From contig MNCI01028444.1 of the NCBI GenBank assembly GCA_015680685.1, forward strand, positions 117,494 through 181,493: DNA of 64,000 nt, given 5' to 3'. A program made the translations under genes and the position numbers. The notes under the pieces were generated by a model, which saw only the letters and a program-made list of their open reading frames with translations, did not search any database and was not told the DNA's origin. Positions within the stretch are counted from its first letter, which is position 1, and each line of letters begins with the position of its first letter. Shown here one piece after another: positions 35,986 through 45,640 of the stretch. Source of the stretch: Gnetum montanum (lineage: Eukaryota; Streptophyta; Gnetopsida; Gnetales; Gnetaceae).

Positions 35986-36999
35986 GGATGATTCCAAAAG
36001 CTGTTAGATTGACAAGCATTTCTTTGGCAAGGAAATGCACAGGTTCCTTAAAGTTTATGAAGTGCTGTTAGGGTTGGTTCTTAATTTTGAGAACTCATAT
36101 TTATGAATCATTGAAGAAGAAATTCTAGAGGCAATACAAAAGGAGTGACAACACCAATAGGGAACTGTTGAAGAACAAAATCGGTAGAAACTGAATATGG
36201 AGCAGGTAGAATCATCTTATAAAAATTCCAGGGAGCATCTACTTGAGTTAGAGTTGATGGAGGCTAGAGAATGTCTTTCAAACACAGAGAAACGGGAGAA
36301 AGAAGAAATTGACCGCCTTTGGAGACGCATCAAGACAGCAAATTGCTTATTATCATACTTGCGGTCAAAAGCTAGGATAATGTGCATTCCAAGCTTTGCG
36401 AATACATTATGTGGCATAAAATATGAGGAAGGTGTGGGATACGTTGATAAAAAAGGCACACCAATGGCTGAATGGTCCACAAATCCAAGTGTTGTTCCAA
36501 AAGAAGGATCGTTACTTAATGAGACAGATCTGAATTTGGAGAAAGACATGCCGGGTAACTTGGATTTGAGTGATGAAGAGTATATGGAACAAATAGCGAA
36601 ATCTGTGATGCTGGTAACTGACGCAATGGAGGTACTTCTTAAGAGAACTATTTTAGCGGAGGCAGAGATTGAACTGGAGAGGAAAAGAGCTGATGAAAGT
36701 GAAGATCTGGTGAGGAGAAAAGCTTTGCAGATTGAGAGCATGTGGACCCGAGTTGAAGAAATGGAAAAGGTTGCCAAGGGAACTAGTGGGATTCTCAAGG
36801 AGATGCAGCTCAAGCTTGAAGATATGGAACAGGAGACCTCAAGACAAAGACAGCGTGCTACAGAAAATGAACAGGAGCTTTGTCGAGTGAGGCATGATTT
36901 TGAGGTTTTAAAGTCTAGCATTGATAATTTATCTAGTGCAAGGGAATCTCTATTGTCATCTGAAAAACGGATTCAGGAGATTGAAAAAGACTTGGAAAG
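35986..36999 (+). pseudogene. Host gene, large coiled-coil exon
   Basis: One reading frame runs from the 3' splice site at 35985 to GAAAG|GTCATT at 36999. The first 200 bases carry five in-frame stops: TAG 36005, TGA 36104, TGA 36146, TAG 36158 and TAG 36185. The text between them still reads like protein (GKEMHRFLKVYEVLLG, EEEILEAIQKE). From the ATG at 36197 it is open: an E/R-rich coil (LMEARECLSNTEKREKEEID), a middle domain (YEEGVGYVDKKGTP), then LSDEEYMEQIAKSVMLVTDA and a long coiled coil with TSRQRQRATENEQELCRV. The last 800 bases have no stop, so constraint was recent or local. Confidence 0.65.
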
Positions 37000-38488
37000 G
37001 TCATTGCTTTTCTTATTTTATTTGTGTAATGGTGTTTGCTTTCTATAAATCTGATGAATATACTTCGTGCTTTCGTGTATATTTTGGAGATGCTTATTGC
37101 TATAATAAGGTAGCCTGCAAATTCTCAGTTTCTAATTGTTGTGCATCGCACCTGTGCTATCTTAGGACACTTGCTATCTTAGGACACTTCATGAAATATG
37201 ATTTGGTGGCATTGGGCTTGTAGTCAGTAATCAAGATGACACGTATTTCTTCAACATAGCTGACTTGAAAGCCTATTCATCCAGGATTTCTGATATGGTT
37301 ATTATAGATATTGCTGAAGAGACTAATATGTCTGTAGCATATAGGAACTGTATTCTGCTTTGAGGGGACGAAGAACATCATGTTTGAATTTGGTTTTTTG
37401 TGGAATAGACTAAAATTGAAAAGCCCGAAAAAAAAATTGTGTATCACTGCTTTTTTCTACCATGTGTAAAATACGTTTTGAAAGGTGAGAATCTTGGGTC
37501 ACTGTTTAGTGGGAACACATTTGTGTACCTTGTTGGTAAGGCTTGGGACTTGGATTGTTATGGGCGCAGGTTTGATTCCATGGGTTATATTGAGATATCG
37601 AGGAATTGTCTAAAAGAATTAGCTGAAGTTGAACTTTTTAATACGCTCCTAGGGTCTTGCAGTCTCGACATGGACAGAATAAACTACAATTTCCATTTTA
37701 GAAATTGATAATGCTTTAGAATTTCTTCATGATACTTTGAAATTCGTAGTAGCCACTCTATTAGCAATAAATAACTTAGTACATAGCAACTTTTCATCTT
37801 CAACCATTGTTTTGCATTGGGTGTTTGTGTGTTATTAGCATGCAGGTTTTGTGTTGCGTTTGTGACTGCTGCTTCTGCACAATCAAGCTACTTTTCAATA
37901 GATCTAACCAATTGTTCTGAAAACTTAAAACCCATTCAGTTAACTTTGCCCTGCACATTCCCTGAGCATAGCTCATCTTGACTGGTTCTGCTAATTCACT
38001 AGACTTCCATGTTCTCTTGAATTTGCACTTACCGACAAATCACATTCAGATAGTTCTTTGCGCATTCAGTTCCAGATAAGCAACATACATTTTCGTATTT
38101 GTTTATTTGCACCAGGGCTGGTTCTGTGAAAGTAACATACTTTTAAATCAAATGTTTCTTTTTCATTGAAAAAATTTCGTTCATGAACCTTGGGTTGCTA
38201 ACTTATGTTTGTAATGTTAACATCCATGCATAATTGTATGTTGCACCAGTGTTATTAATGAGTGATACTTATCAGCAACTGCATCGATCAACGGTACAAC
38301 TGTTGGGAACGTAACTACATCTTCCTAGAGTATCACTATCATGTCAAGTCAATTTTGATGTACTTATACAAATATCCATCGTTTTTATATTATATTATAG
38401 AATTAGAAAGGAGCACTCTATTTTTTCAGCTGGAAATGGAGTTAATATTCTTGCATGCTACTTTACAAGTGGTTGTTTGCCCTTTCAG
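37000..38488 (+). other. Host gene intron
   Basis: Bounded by AAAG|GTCATT and CCCTTTCAG|GC, phases matching (two bases plus one). It holds a SINE-like head near 37540; the rest is ordinary AT-rich intron. Confidence 0.6.
37536..37600 (+). repeat. SINE-like head in the host intron
   Basis: TTGGTAAGGCTTGGGACTT (A-box-like) and GCAGGTTTGATTCCATGG (B-box-like) are spaced as in a tRNA. Confidence 0.4.
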
Positions 38489-38663
38489 GCTTAATGCTAA
38501 GGCTGCCAGGCTGGAATCTATCAACAAGCTGAAAGATCTGGAAATAAGCAACCTTGTAAAAGCCAATGATAAACTAAGAGCTTCCTTAGATATTAAAGAG
38601 GCAGAGCTTCTAGCATGGATGGAGCAGTGTAAAACTTTAACTTTAGAGTCTGCAAGGAAGTGA
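38489..38663 (+). pseudogene. Host gene, last exon
   Basis: 58 codons in the phase left by the previous exon. It begins LNAKAARLESINKLKDLEI, continues in coiled coil (KLRASLDIKEAELLAWMEQC) and stops at TGA 38661-38663. Position and content suit the natural C-terminus of the family; no stop is premature here. Confidence 0.6.
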
Positions 38664-39690
38664 AAGATGGGCTGATTACCCAAGTTGCTTAGTGGTTTGT
38701 CTGTTGACATTAGTGAAGATCATTTCCTGGCAATAGGAGTTGATGATTTAAAGTCCCAATTCTTAAATTTGCAGACCTTTAAATTCAATAATGTACGCCA
38801 AGCAAAATGCAGGTTTCTTTTCATTCATTTTGGCAAGCATATGCTTTGAGCACTGCTTTTATGATACCATGATATATGAATTGTTTGTAATTTTCTTAGT
38901 ATTAAAATGTACTTGGAAAGATACTCCTGAGGGGATGAAATAATGTATTTTTCAATCCTTAGTATTGTTGTACTTCATGCGTTAGAAGAACATCAACTTT
39001 CTACAGCTACACTAATGAAAAACTTCTGTTTTTTATCATTAACTTTATTCAATCAGCTCTTTTTTCCTCCGTCTGGCACCTTATTAATTAAATGCTTATT
39101 CAAACAGCGCATTCAAGTGATTTTTTGTTGAAAGAGAGAAATCAATTCTTGGACATAAAACTAATTACTCTTATCCTTAGTCATTAACCACCTTTTGTTG
39201 TTCTTCGTCCAAACGATTGTCAACAACCAGATCAGCTCCAGGTCGCATATCTCATTAAATTTGAAATTCACAGGTTGTTATTCTACAAATATTTGTCACA
39301 ACAATCAATAAGCTACAAAGATTTATAGATATGGATCACCTAAAAAAACACCTGAGCATTTGGGATGCTTTTTCAGCTTTCATCGTTACAATCAATCTTG
39401 AAAATCTCCCTTGGGTAGGAAAAGGATTAGACCTTGTCTATATTTACCCTAATGGGTTTTCACTTTTTACTAAAGGGTTTTATATAAAAATAAAGAAAAA
39501 ATTCTCTTTCAAAACACAAGAACAAACCAGAATAATTATATGCATCCTTTTGACCATATAGTGAATATGAAACTTTTAGAAACTAATGGTGTGTTAGACT
39601 AGCATATCCATTGTAATTGTAAGGGTTGTTAAGAATTGGAATTAGATGAGAATACTTGGTGTACTAAAAAATTAGAACTACATCAACATA
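38664..39690. other. Downstream of the host gene, nothing recognised
   Basis: AT-rich sequence with no domain-bearing frame. Part may be the 3' untranslated region of the host gene. Confidence 0.4.
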
Positions 39691-39697
39691 CTCTACA

Positions 39698-39870
39698 GGG
39701 TGTTGGAATTGAAACTATATATAAGGGTATCAAAACTTTGAAATAATTGCAATATAAGTACACCCCATGATATATGGTCCAATTAAAACTTTATAACTTG
39801 GTTTTGCCTCTTAGAATTGAACCCATGCTTTGGAGCTTTCAAATTAAGAGTCTTATTACTAGGTTAATAC
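39698..39870 (-). repeat. tRNA-derived SINE-like copy
   Basis: On the minus strand the head TAATAAGACTCTTAATTTGA (A box) and CATGGGTTCAATTCTAAG (B box) is followed by a body ending in TTTCAATTCCAACACC. The head matches 41724-41777; the body end matches the other copies here. Confidence 0.55.
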
Positions 39871-39887
39871 TTCATTGTTATATAGGA

Positions 39888-40060
39888 GGTGTTGAAATCA
39901 AAACTAGATGACCATATATACCCCTTGAATATATAGCCAAACAAAACTTTTGTAGAATTTGAGCCAAACATAATGGAGTGTTAGATATAACAAACTTTTG
40001 TAGAATTTGAGCTGAATATGATAGTGTGTTAGATATAACAATCATAATCGAATGTTTCAT
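39888..40060 (-). repeat. SINE-like body copy
   Basis: Plus-strand GGTGTTGAAATCAAAACTAG, then a TATAGCCAAACAAAACTTTTG stretch, repeats the units at 39698 and 40142. Part of it (AACTTTTGTAGAATTTGAGC) is duplicated within the copy. Confidence 0.5.
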
Positions 40061-40141
40061 ACTTGTAGGGGATGTCAAAAATGGAACTAGATTGACCAGA
40101 TGAGCATAGCCATCATAATCAAACATCTCATACTTGTAAGG

Positions 40142-40302
40142 GGTGTTGGAATTGAAACTAGATGATTCTATGTACCCTCTTGAACTTATAGCCAACATGA
40201 AACTTTTGTAGAAATTAAGTAGAACATAATGGTTTGCTAAATCAACATACCTATGCACATACCACATGCTTTATCCAATAGAGTAATGCCTCATTGATAG
40301 TC
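40142..40302 (-). repeat. tRNA-derived SINE-like copy
   Basis: Plus-strand GGTGTTGGAATTGAAACTAG through AACTTATAGCCAACATGAAA to a degraded head at 40265-40302. This is the reverse complement of the layout at 41905-42077. Confidence 0.55.
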
Positions 40303-40319
40303 TCATACTTGTAGATCCT

Positions 40320-40745
40320 TGTTTTTTTCTTCTTCTTATCATTAATAATAATCATCATCATTCTAGCCTTGTCCCAACAAAATGGGACTCATTACATGAA
40401 TTCTTTTTTCATTTTTAGTTGTTTCTTCCTATGTCTTTCTTGTCTTCTTTTGGAAGACTTTCTTAGAATAGTGATGTCGCAACATTTTTTTATAGGTTGT
40501 TTAATCTCCTTTGCACATATCTAAACCATCTCAATTGTCATTCCTGTAACTTATTTGAAATAGAAGCCACTCCAAGTCTTCCTCTAGTTTCTGAATTATG
40601 TAGTTTATCTCTTCAGACAACATTCAACATCTATCTAAGTATTCTTACTTCTACCACATTAATTTGTTGTTCATGCCTCTTTTGTTTTGCCCAACATTCA
40701 GCACTATATAAGATAGTAGACCTAATTGTTATCCTGTAAAATTAC
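40320..40745 (-). mobile_element. 3' end of a LINE, probably RTE-like
   Basis: On the minus strand (40740-40490) the translation includes LYSAECWAKQKRHEQQINVV, GRLGVASISNKLQE and QLRWFRYVQRR. These are typical of the end of plant LINE reverse-transcriptase proteins, with two or three stops. Beyond it lie a 3' region (complement of CCTTGTCCCAACAAAATGGG) and a short (GAT/ATT)n simple-repeat tail, as in RTE-type LINEs. Only the last few hundred bases survive, as is usual for 5'-truncated LINE copies. Confidence 0.65.
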
Positions 40746-41714
40746 TCCTTCAGTTTTATCAGTATTCTTTTATCATTTTTAGGACATTGGTAATTTCAAA
40801 GGTCTTTTTTTAGTATCAATGTTCTAGATTGTCAGCTAAAATCTTTGCACCTAAACTTGCTTCTTTACCCATACCCCTACTTGACGTGGGAACCCTTGTC
40901 TACTTTCCACAACATATGGGTGATAATGTTGTGTGTTATTTCTAAATGATGCCTTAGTAAACCCTTGCTCGTTTTCCATGATAATTAGGCTCTATGACTA
41001 CTACGCATTGCATTTGGGGAATGCTCTGACATTTGCAAAATCTTAAAAAAAGAATACATCCATAAGATTTGACATGGTTTTATAGTCAGCTACCAACTTG
41101 ACACAAACCCTTTCCTTTCCTATTTGAGTTTGGTATTTGCATTGATGGAATTTCTTGTTGTCATTAATATTCAAACTAATATGATTGTCCCTTCTATTTT
41201 TTATTAAAAATTACATTACTTTATGAATTTTCTTCAAAGAATGTTGAACACGATGAAGTTATGATATCCACAGATGAAATATCTCTATAAGTATTATCAT
41301 GAGCTATCATCATGTTGTGATGGATTTTTTTGTCAAGTTCAATTTATATAGTTAATTAATTGCTATTTTAAATTAATTCATTGTAACTTGGAGTGCTCTT
41401 GACATTATTTATAATAATAAGTAGTGTTGTTTTTATTTATATATATTACTAAACAATAATGTTTTAACTTACTCATTTGAAATCAAAATTATTTTACTTA
41501 TTGTAATGTTATACTTATTTAAATTCATTTTTTTAAAAAAATACTATTTCATTATATTTTGGGATTTGATATTACCACCTTTCTAGTTTGTCTACCTATG
41601 TTTAAATTATTACTTCATCAACTTGACAATAAACCTTTAGTAAGTTTTCTAGTGTTGTAAACTCTAGTGTTTCAAAAAGGAAGGATATGCATGTTGATTT
41701 TGTAACTATTAATA
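40746..41714. other. AT-rich stretch, nothing recognised
   Basis: No open frame of interest and no repeat match within the window. It may contain more of the decayed LINE, but I see no supporting motif. Confidence 0.35.
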
Positions 41715-41835
41715 ATAAGGTTTTAGCCTAGTGGTAAGACTCTTGATTTGAAAGCTTCAAGTCATGGATTTGATTTTGGTGGCCAATGCTAAGTTATAAA
41801 GTTCTAATTTGACTATATATCTTAGGGAGACTTAT
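41715..41835 (+). repeat. tRNA-derived SINE-like copy
   Basis: TAGCCTAGTGGTAAGACTC (41725-41743) is a good A box and GTCATGGATTTGATT an eroded B box. The body GCTAAGTTATAAAGTTCTAA matches the reverse of 39781-39800. Confidence 0.55.
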
Positions 41836-41904
41836 AATTTTCATTTTATATGCTTTTAATACTTTTGATATATATTATTTGAGAGAATTCATAAAGGTAA
41901 TATT

Positions 41905-42077
41905 GAAGCATTACTTAGTTGGTTAGAGCATATAGCTTATGGGTGGTAAGTTATGGGTTCAAATCCAACTAGTATGTTGGTTTGAAACATCATTATGTTT
42001 AATGAAAGTATCACAAAAGTTTGTGTTGGCTATATATCCAAGGAATACATGTCGTCATCTAATGTTGATTCCAACCT
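41905..42077 (+). repeat. tRNA-derived SINE, clearest copy
   Basis: A box TTAGTTGGTTAGAGCA (41915-41930), B box GGGTTCAAATCC (41955-41966), spaced as in a tRNA gene. The body runs through TTGTGTTGGCTATATATCC to TTGATTCCAACCTC. The body is the reverse complement of the copy at 40142. Length about 170 bp, usual for a plant SINE. Confidence 0.65.
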
Positions 42078-42350
42078 CATCCTTTCCCATACACTACCCC
42101 ATTAAGATGTTTTAGGGTTAGGCTATGTAATTGTGCTACCCTTGAACAACACCACACAACACCACCCAAGAGTCTTTAAGCAACAATAAGGATAGACTTA
42201 AGGTAGACTATGCCTCAAAGCTTACAACACTTTCATGCACAACATAAGTGTACATAACTTGTTAGTTCAAGGTTAGTAGTGTAGTGGGCATGCCTTAGTA
42301 AATGTACAAGCTAAGAATCTAATAAAACGTGCACACACATAAATGATCAT
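42078..42350. other. Short unassigned stretch
   Basis: Nothing recognised. It ends at ATCAT, the left target-site copy of the E7 solo LTR. Confidence 0.35.
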
Positions 42351-43482
42351 TGATGAGTGGCGAGGTACCCCCTACGCTCAACCATATGAATACGAGCATG
42401 TACGCATGATCCGGTTGAACTCCATGGATGGACTAGTTGTGGCACCTAGACAATTATATGTTGATCGCAGTTCGCTATCTTCCCACCTAGACTAGTATTT
42501 GTTTTGTCACGTATGGTTTAGTCCAAAGTGAGGTGTATGATGTGATGCTAAACTAGGCAACTCCTAGAGACAATGGGAAACAATCTTGATTAAGCTAATA
42601 GGCAACATAAAGTAAAATCTAAGCTAGCCTAAGTGAGATGAGCATCTGTCCTTAATCATCTGTACTCATCTTGGACCTCATGTACTACTTCTAGGATTTC
42701 CAAGCATACATTATTTGAGCACTACTAGATATGCTATTGGGTTACCAAGTAGTTACACTTAGATGTTCGTGATTAGGTCGTACTCGTTCTGCGTTAGCAA
42801 CAGGAAGTGTAATTGATAATAAAAGAAATATTAACTAGATAGACAACAATAAATAATCAACAATTAAAGTAAATAAAAGCTAAGTAAATAAGAATGAAAG
42901 TGAGAGTAATTAATTGCTAAGTAGACTATGGTCTAATCTAGCCTAACACAAGTAAGTATTTCCGTTTCCCAGACACATCCTAAACTTTGTGCAAACATTG
43001 CTAGGCTGTCAAACGCTAATCGTTTCTAAGCTACCAAGTGTCACACGTATGCTTGAAGGGGTCGTGCTTGTGTAATTTAACAATTTTCTTAATTGATCAA
43101 AATGAATTGTTGCACTAATAACATGAATGTAAAGTGCATAAAATAAAATAAATGCATAAGAAAATAAAACAAAAGAAATGTGTAAGAAAAAAAATCTCAA
43201 GTGCTGCAAGGATGAATCAAAGAGCTCATCTTTATTGCCAACACAATGGTGTGCTCAGGTACATCAATGCTTGAATAAAGATCCGTCCACACTTAGACCT
43301 CCTATTGTGGGCACTTGGAAAATATTCTAACTTTCGAATGGACAAACTACAAGAGTTTCCCTACTTGACTGCTAAAAAACATTCTCTCAATTGTGCACCT
43401 GGGCGTTGTATTTATAGAATTGGGAGTAACTACTCTAATAATTAGAGTAACCACTCTAATAATTAGAATAACTACTTCATCA
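42351..43482 (-). repeat. E7: solo LTR, enlarged and chimeric
   Basis: In minus orientation, TGATGAAGTAGTT to TCATCA (plus coordinates 43482 back to 42351), flanked by ATCAT (42346-42350) and ATCGT (43483-43487). This is a 5-bp duplication with one CG-to-CA change. No internal region is attached, so LTR-LTR recombination removed it. At 1132 bp it is longer than its relatives. The part 42351-42930 resembles E1/E4 LTRs and the part 42940-43250 the E2 type. The U3 has two and a half copies of an about 20-bp unit containing CTCTAATAATTAGAG just before the TATA box. Confidence 0.75.
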
Positions 43483-43538
43483 ATCGTTCTCTTAGGAAGC
43501 TTAGATATGTTCCTACTCTTACACATCTAGCCCTAAGC

Positions 43539-43543
43539 CCTAC
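43539..43543. repeat. E4 target-site duplication, left copy (CCTAC)
   Basis: Matches 50075-50079. Confidence 0.93.
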
Positions 43544-44458
43544 TGATGAGTTGCGAGGTACCCCTACACTCAACCATACGAATACAAGTGTTTCGGGAAC
43601 GATCCGGTTAGACTCCGCAGAAGGACTAGTTATTGTATCTAGACAGTTATTCTTAGGTTGCAGTTCGCTATCTTCCCACCTGGACTAGTATTAGCTTTGT
43701 CACGTATGGTTTAGTCCAAGGTGAGGTGTATGATGTGTTTCTACACTAATGCTACTCCTGGGTATGCTAGAAAATAATATTACTAAGCTAGGAGAGAGAG
43801 AGGGTGAGAGCATCTAAGCTAGCCTAAGTGTGATGAGCATTTTTTCCTTAATCATTCGTTACATCTTGGACCTCGTGCATGACTACCACTAGGATTACCA
43901 AGTGCAAATCCTAGGTACACTACTGGGTTACCAAGTAGTCACACTTAAATGCTCGTGATCAAGTCGTACTCATTCTGCGTTACTAGGAGATAAGGGTAGA
44001 GAGATATTAACTAAGAAAGAAATGAATAACAATAACAATAACAATTAATTAATTAAATAATTAAGCTAAGTGGATGCTACAATGATGAAGTAATCTCGAT
44101 CTTTATTGCTGGTCATGTGTGTGTCCAAGTACGTCACACTCGAATAAGGATGCCATACAATTACAATCCTCACACTGCAGGCATGCACTAGGAGAAAGGG
44201 TTGAGAGGAAAAATTGACAGAAAGTTCCTACTTTAACACTAAGAACTAAAATCAAAACTTAACACTTAAAAACTCCAATCTGCCTGCCTCTTATTTATAG
44301 ATAAGGAGACAGGCTGCGATATCGCGTATGTGATATTGCATTGGCTGTGATATTGCGTACATAATATCACATTGACTGTGATATCGCGGATGCGATATGA
44401 TATCACGGCTGTGATATCATGGCAGCGATATCATAGCTAGCGAATTCATGACTCATCA
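43544..44458 (-). repeat. E4 3' LTR
   Basis: 915 bp. U3 (plus coordinates 44320-44440) is packed with GATATC-centred palindromes such as GCGATATCGC and GTGATATCAC, directly upstream of the TATA box (CTATAAATAAG on the minus strand, about 44290-44302). Confidence 0.95.
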
Positions 44459-44474
44459 TACCCCCATGACTAAA
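44459..44474 (-). other. E4 polypurine tract
   Basis: Minus strand TTTAGTCATGGGGGTA directly before the 3' LTR, the same as in E2. Confidence 0.9.
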
Positions 44475-44599
44475 TTAAAACTCGTCCTTGAGTTAAAGTG
44501 AGAACAAGGTCCATTGATTACACAGTGGATAAGTATGGGATTATTGATTGAATAGAATGGATTCATGCCGCAGTGTGGAGTTAGAAAAAAATTGAGACA

Positions 44600-45398
44600 C
44601 AACACAAAAGAAAATCCTATGATTACAAAATTGGATGGAACTCATGTAGTTCCTGGTGGCAGTGGCTCGTCCATGGGTGTCTTTCCCTTTTCTTGCGCTC
44701 CAGGTCTTTGGGATTTGATGGCATTGAAGTATGGCCTGGAGTTTCTCCTCTTGTAAGGCCTTGAGTGCCTTGGCGTGCATGTAAGTTTGTGCTTGTGCTA
44801 TAGAAGAATCCCAGTCAGCCTTCTCTTTTTCTTCCACCACCCTTTTATTCTCTGTCAACAGTTTATTAAGTTGCTCAGTTCTGAAAGTGTCTAGCTAGTT
44901 CTGAGCAACCTTTGGCCATGTATTTGGAAGGTTTAATACTTCTGAAATGGCTTAAACAGAGAAATCAATAGTCCCACCACAATTGTTAACCATGGTGCCT
45001 TCTTCTTTATTGTGCCAAAATTGGTATGTTTCCCCTAAGTACCATGGTGCCTTCTTCTTTAATGGGGACCCTTTGAGGTGATCCCTAATGGCCTCTGGAG
45101 CAAATTCTGTGAAAGGTTCAAAGTTTAATTCCATGATCACTACAGTGAATATGGACCTTTCATGGATGGTCTAAACACAATCCTGGGGCAACGTGAGATA
45201 TCATCCCTGTTTGGACGCTACAACAACTCCTCCTTCCGCCTACCTTAATTGTACAGTAGTAAGGTCTTCTTGGTGGATACTAGATGATTGTTCCTCCTGC
45301 TCTGCATGTTGTTTAGTAAGAACTTGTCCTTCACCTCTCTTAGGTATTTTGATTGCACCTTGAGCAGAACCTTCCTGTTGTCCACATTTCGGGGCCAT
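44600..45398 (-). pseudogene. E4 accessory gene, internally deleted
   Basis: The ATG (complement of 45396-45398) opens MAPKCGQQEGSAQG directly after a splice-acceptor-like TTGCAG. The block MELNFEPFTEFAPEAIRDHL and YLGETYQFWHNKEEGTMVN (45140-44952) matches E1 near 17660-17830. Then the frame jumps to a coiled-coil tail (ENKRVVEEKEKADWDSSIAQ, 44858 onward). About 1.9 kb present in E1 is missing between them, including the LPFPCLI block. Few stops remain. Confidence 0.65.
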
Positions 45399-45440
45399 CT
45401 GCAATCACACGGGGCCAATNTTTATGCGCTATTCAGCATG

Positions 45441-45460
45441 TGCCCCTCCCCCACAACTAA
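45441..45460 (-). other. E4 internal polypurine-tract-like site
   Basis: Minus strand TTAGTTGTGGGGGAGGGGCA, only about 45 bp before the accessory ATG. In E1 and E3 the gap is several hundred bases, so leader sequence was deleted here. Confidence 0.5.
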
Positions 45461-45630
45461 GCTAAACACTCTGGGTTCAAGTAGGTTTAGATGGAATGAA
45501 AATCGGAGTATCGACAAGCAAGATATAGGTATAAAAGCAAGGGTCTCACAATCACAAGTTGTAGAGAAAAATTTGAAAAACTTCCCCGCGTGAATAGTGG
45601 AAAATGATGGTAAGTGTTGCGGGGAGTCAC

Positions 45631-45640
45631 GTATATATAT
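45631..45640 (-). promoter_or_regulatory. E4 internal TATA-like box
   Basis: Minus strand ATATATATAC followed by GTGACTCCCCGCAACA, aligned with TATATATAGTGGACCCCCACACAA of E1. No palindromic array precedes it in this copy. Confidence 0.4.

Larger units (their letters stand above)
33824..38663 (+). pseudogene. Decayed or partial host gene for a coiled-coil protein
   Basis: This is the only non-transposon gene in the window. Two exons are clear (35986-36999 and 38489-38663). A possible first exon is 33824-33886 (MQGDRSSMFDESWYSPNVLLQ with CAG|GTATGT); its phase does not fit the next exon directly. The frame opened at 33612, using the same donor, does fit. The encoded protein is mainly coiled coil and resembles, from memory, a conserved land-plant family annotated as myosin-heavy-chain-like or SMC-like (for example Arabidopsis At5g13560). 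I am moderately sure of the family and not of the locus. Five in-frame stops at the start of the second exon suggest a pseudogene. Alternatively, translation starts at 36197. Confidence 0.55.

Noticed and set aside
36217-36921. Long minus-strand open frame of 234 codons
   Set aside because: It is the antisense shadow of the coiled-coil exon; its serine/leucine-rich translation reflects the E/K/R-rich sense strand.
41905-41980. Functional tRNA gene
   Set aside because: A and B boxes are present but the cloverleaf stems do not pair well, and a SINE body follows.
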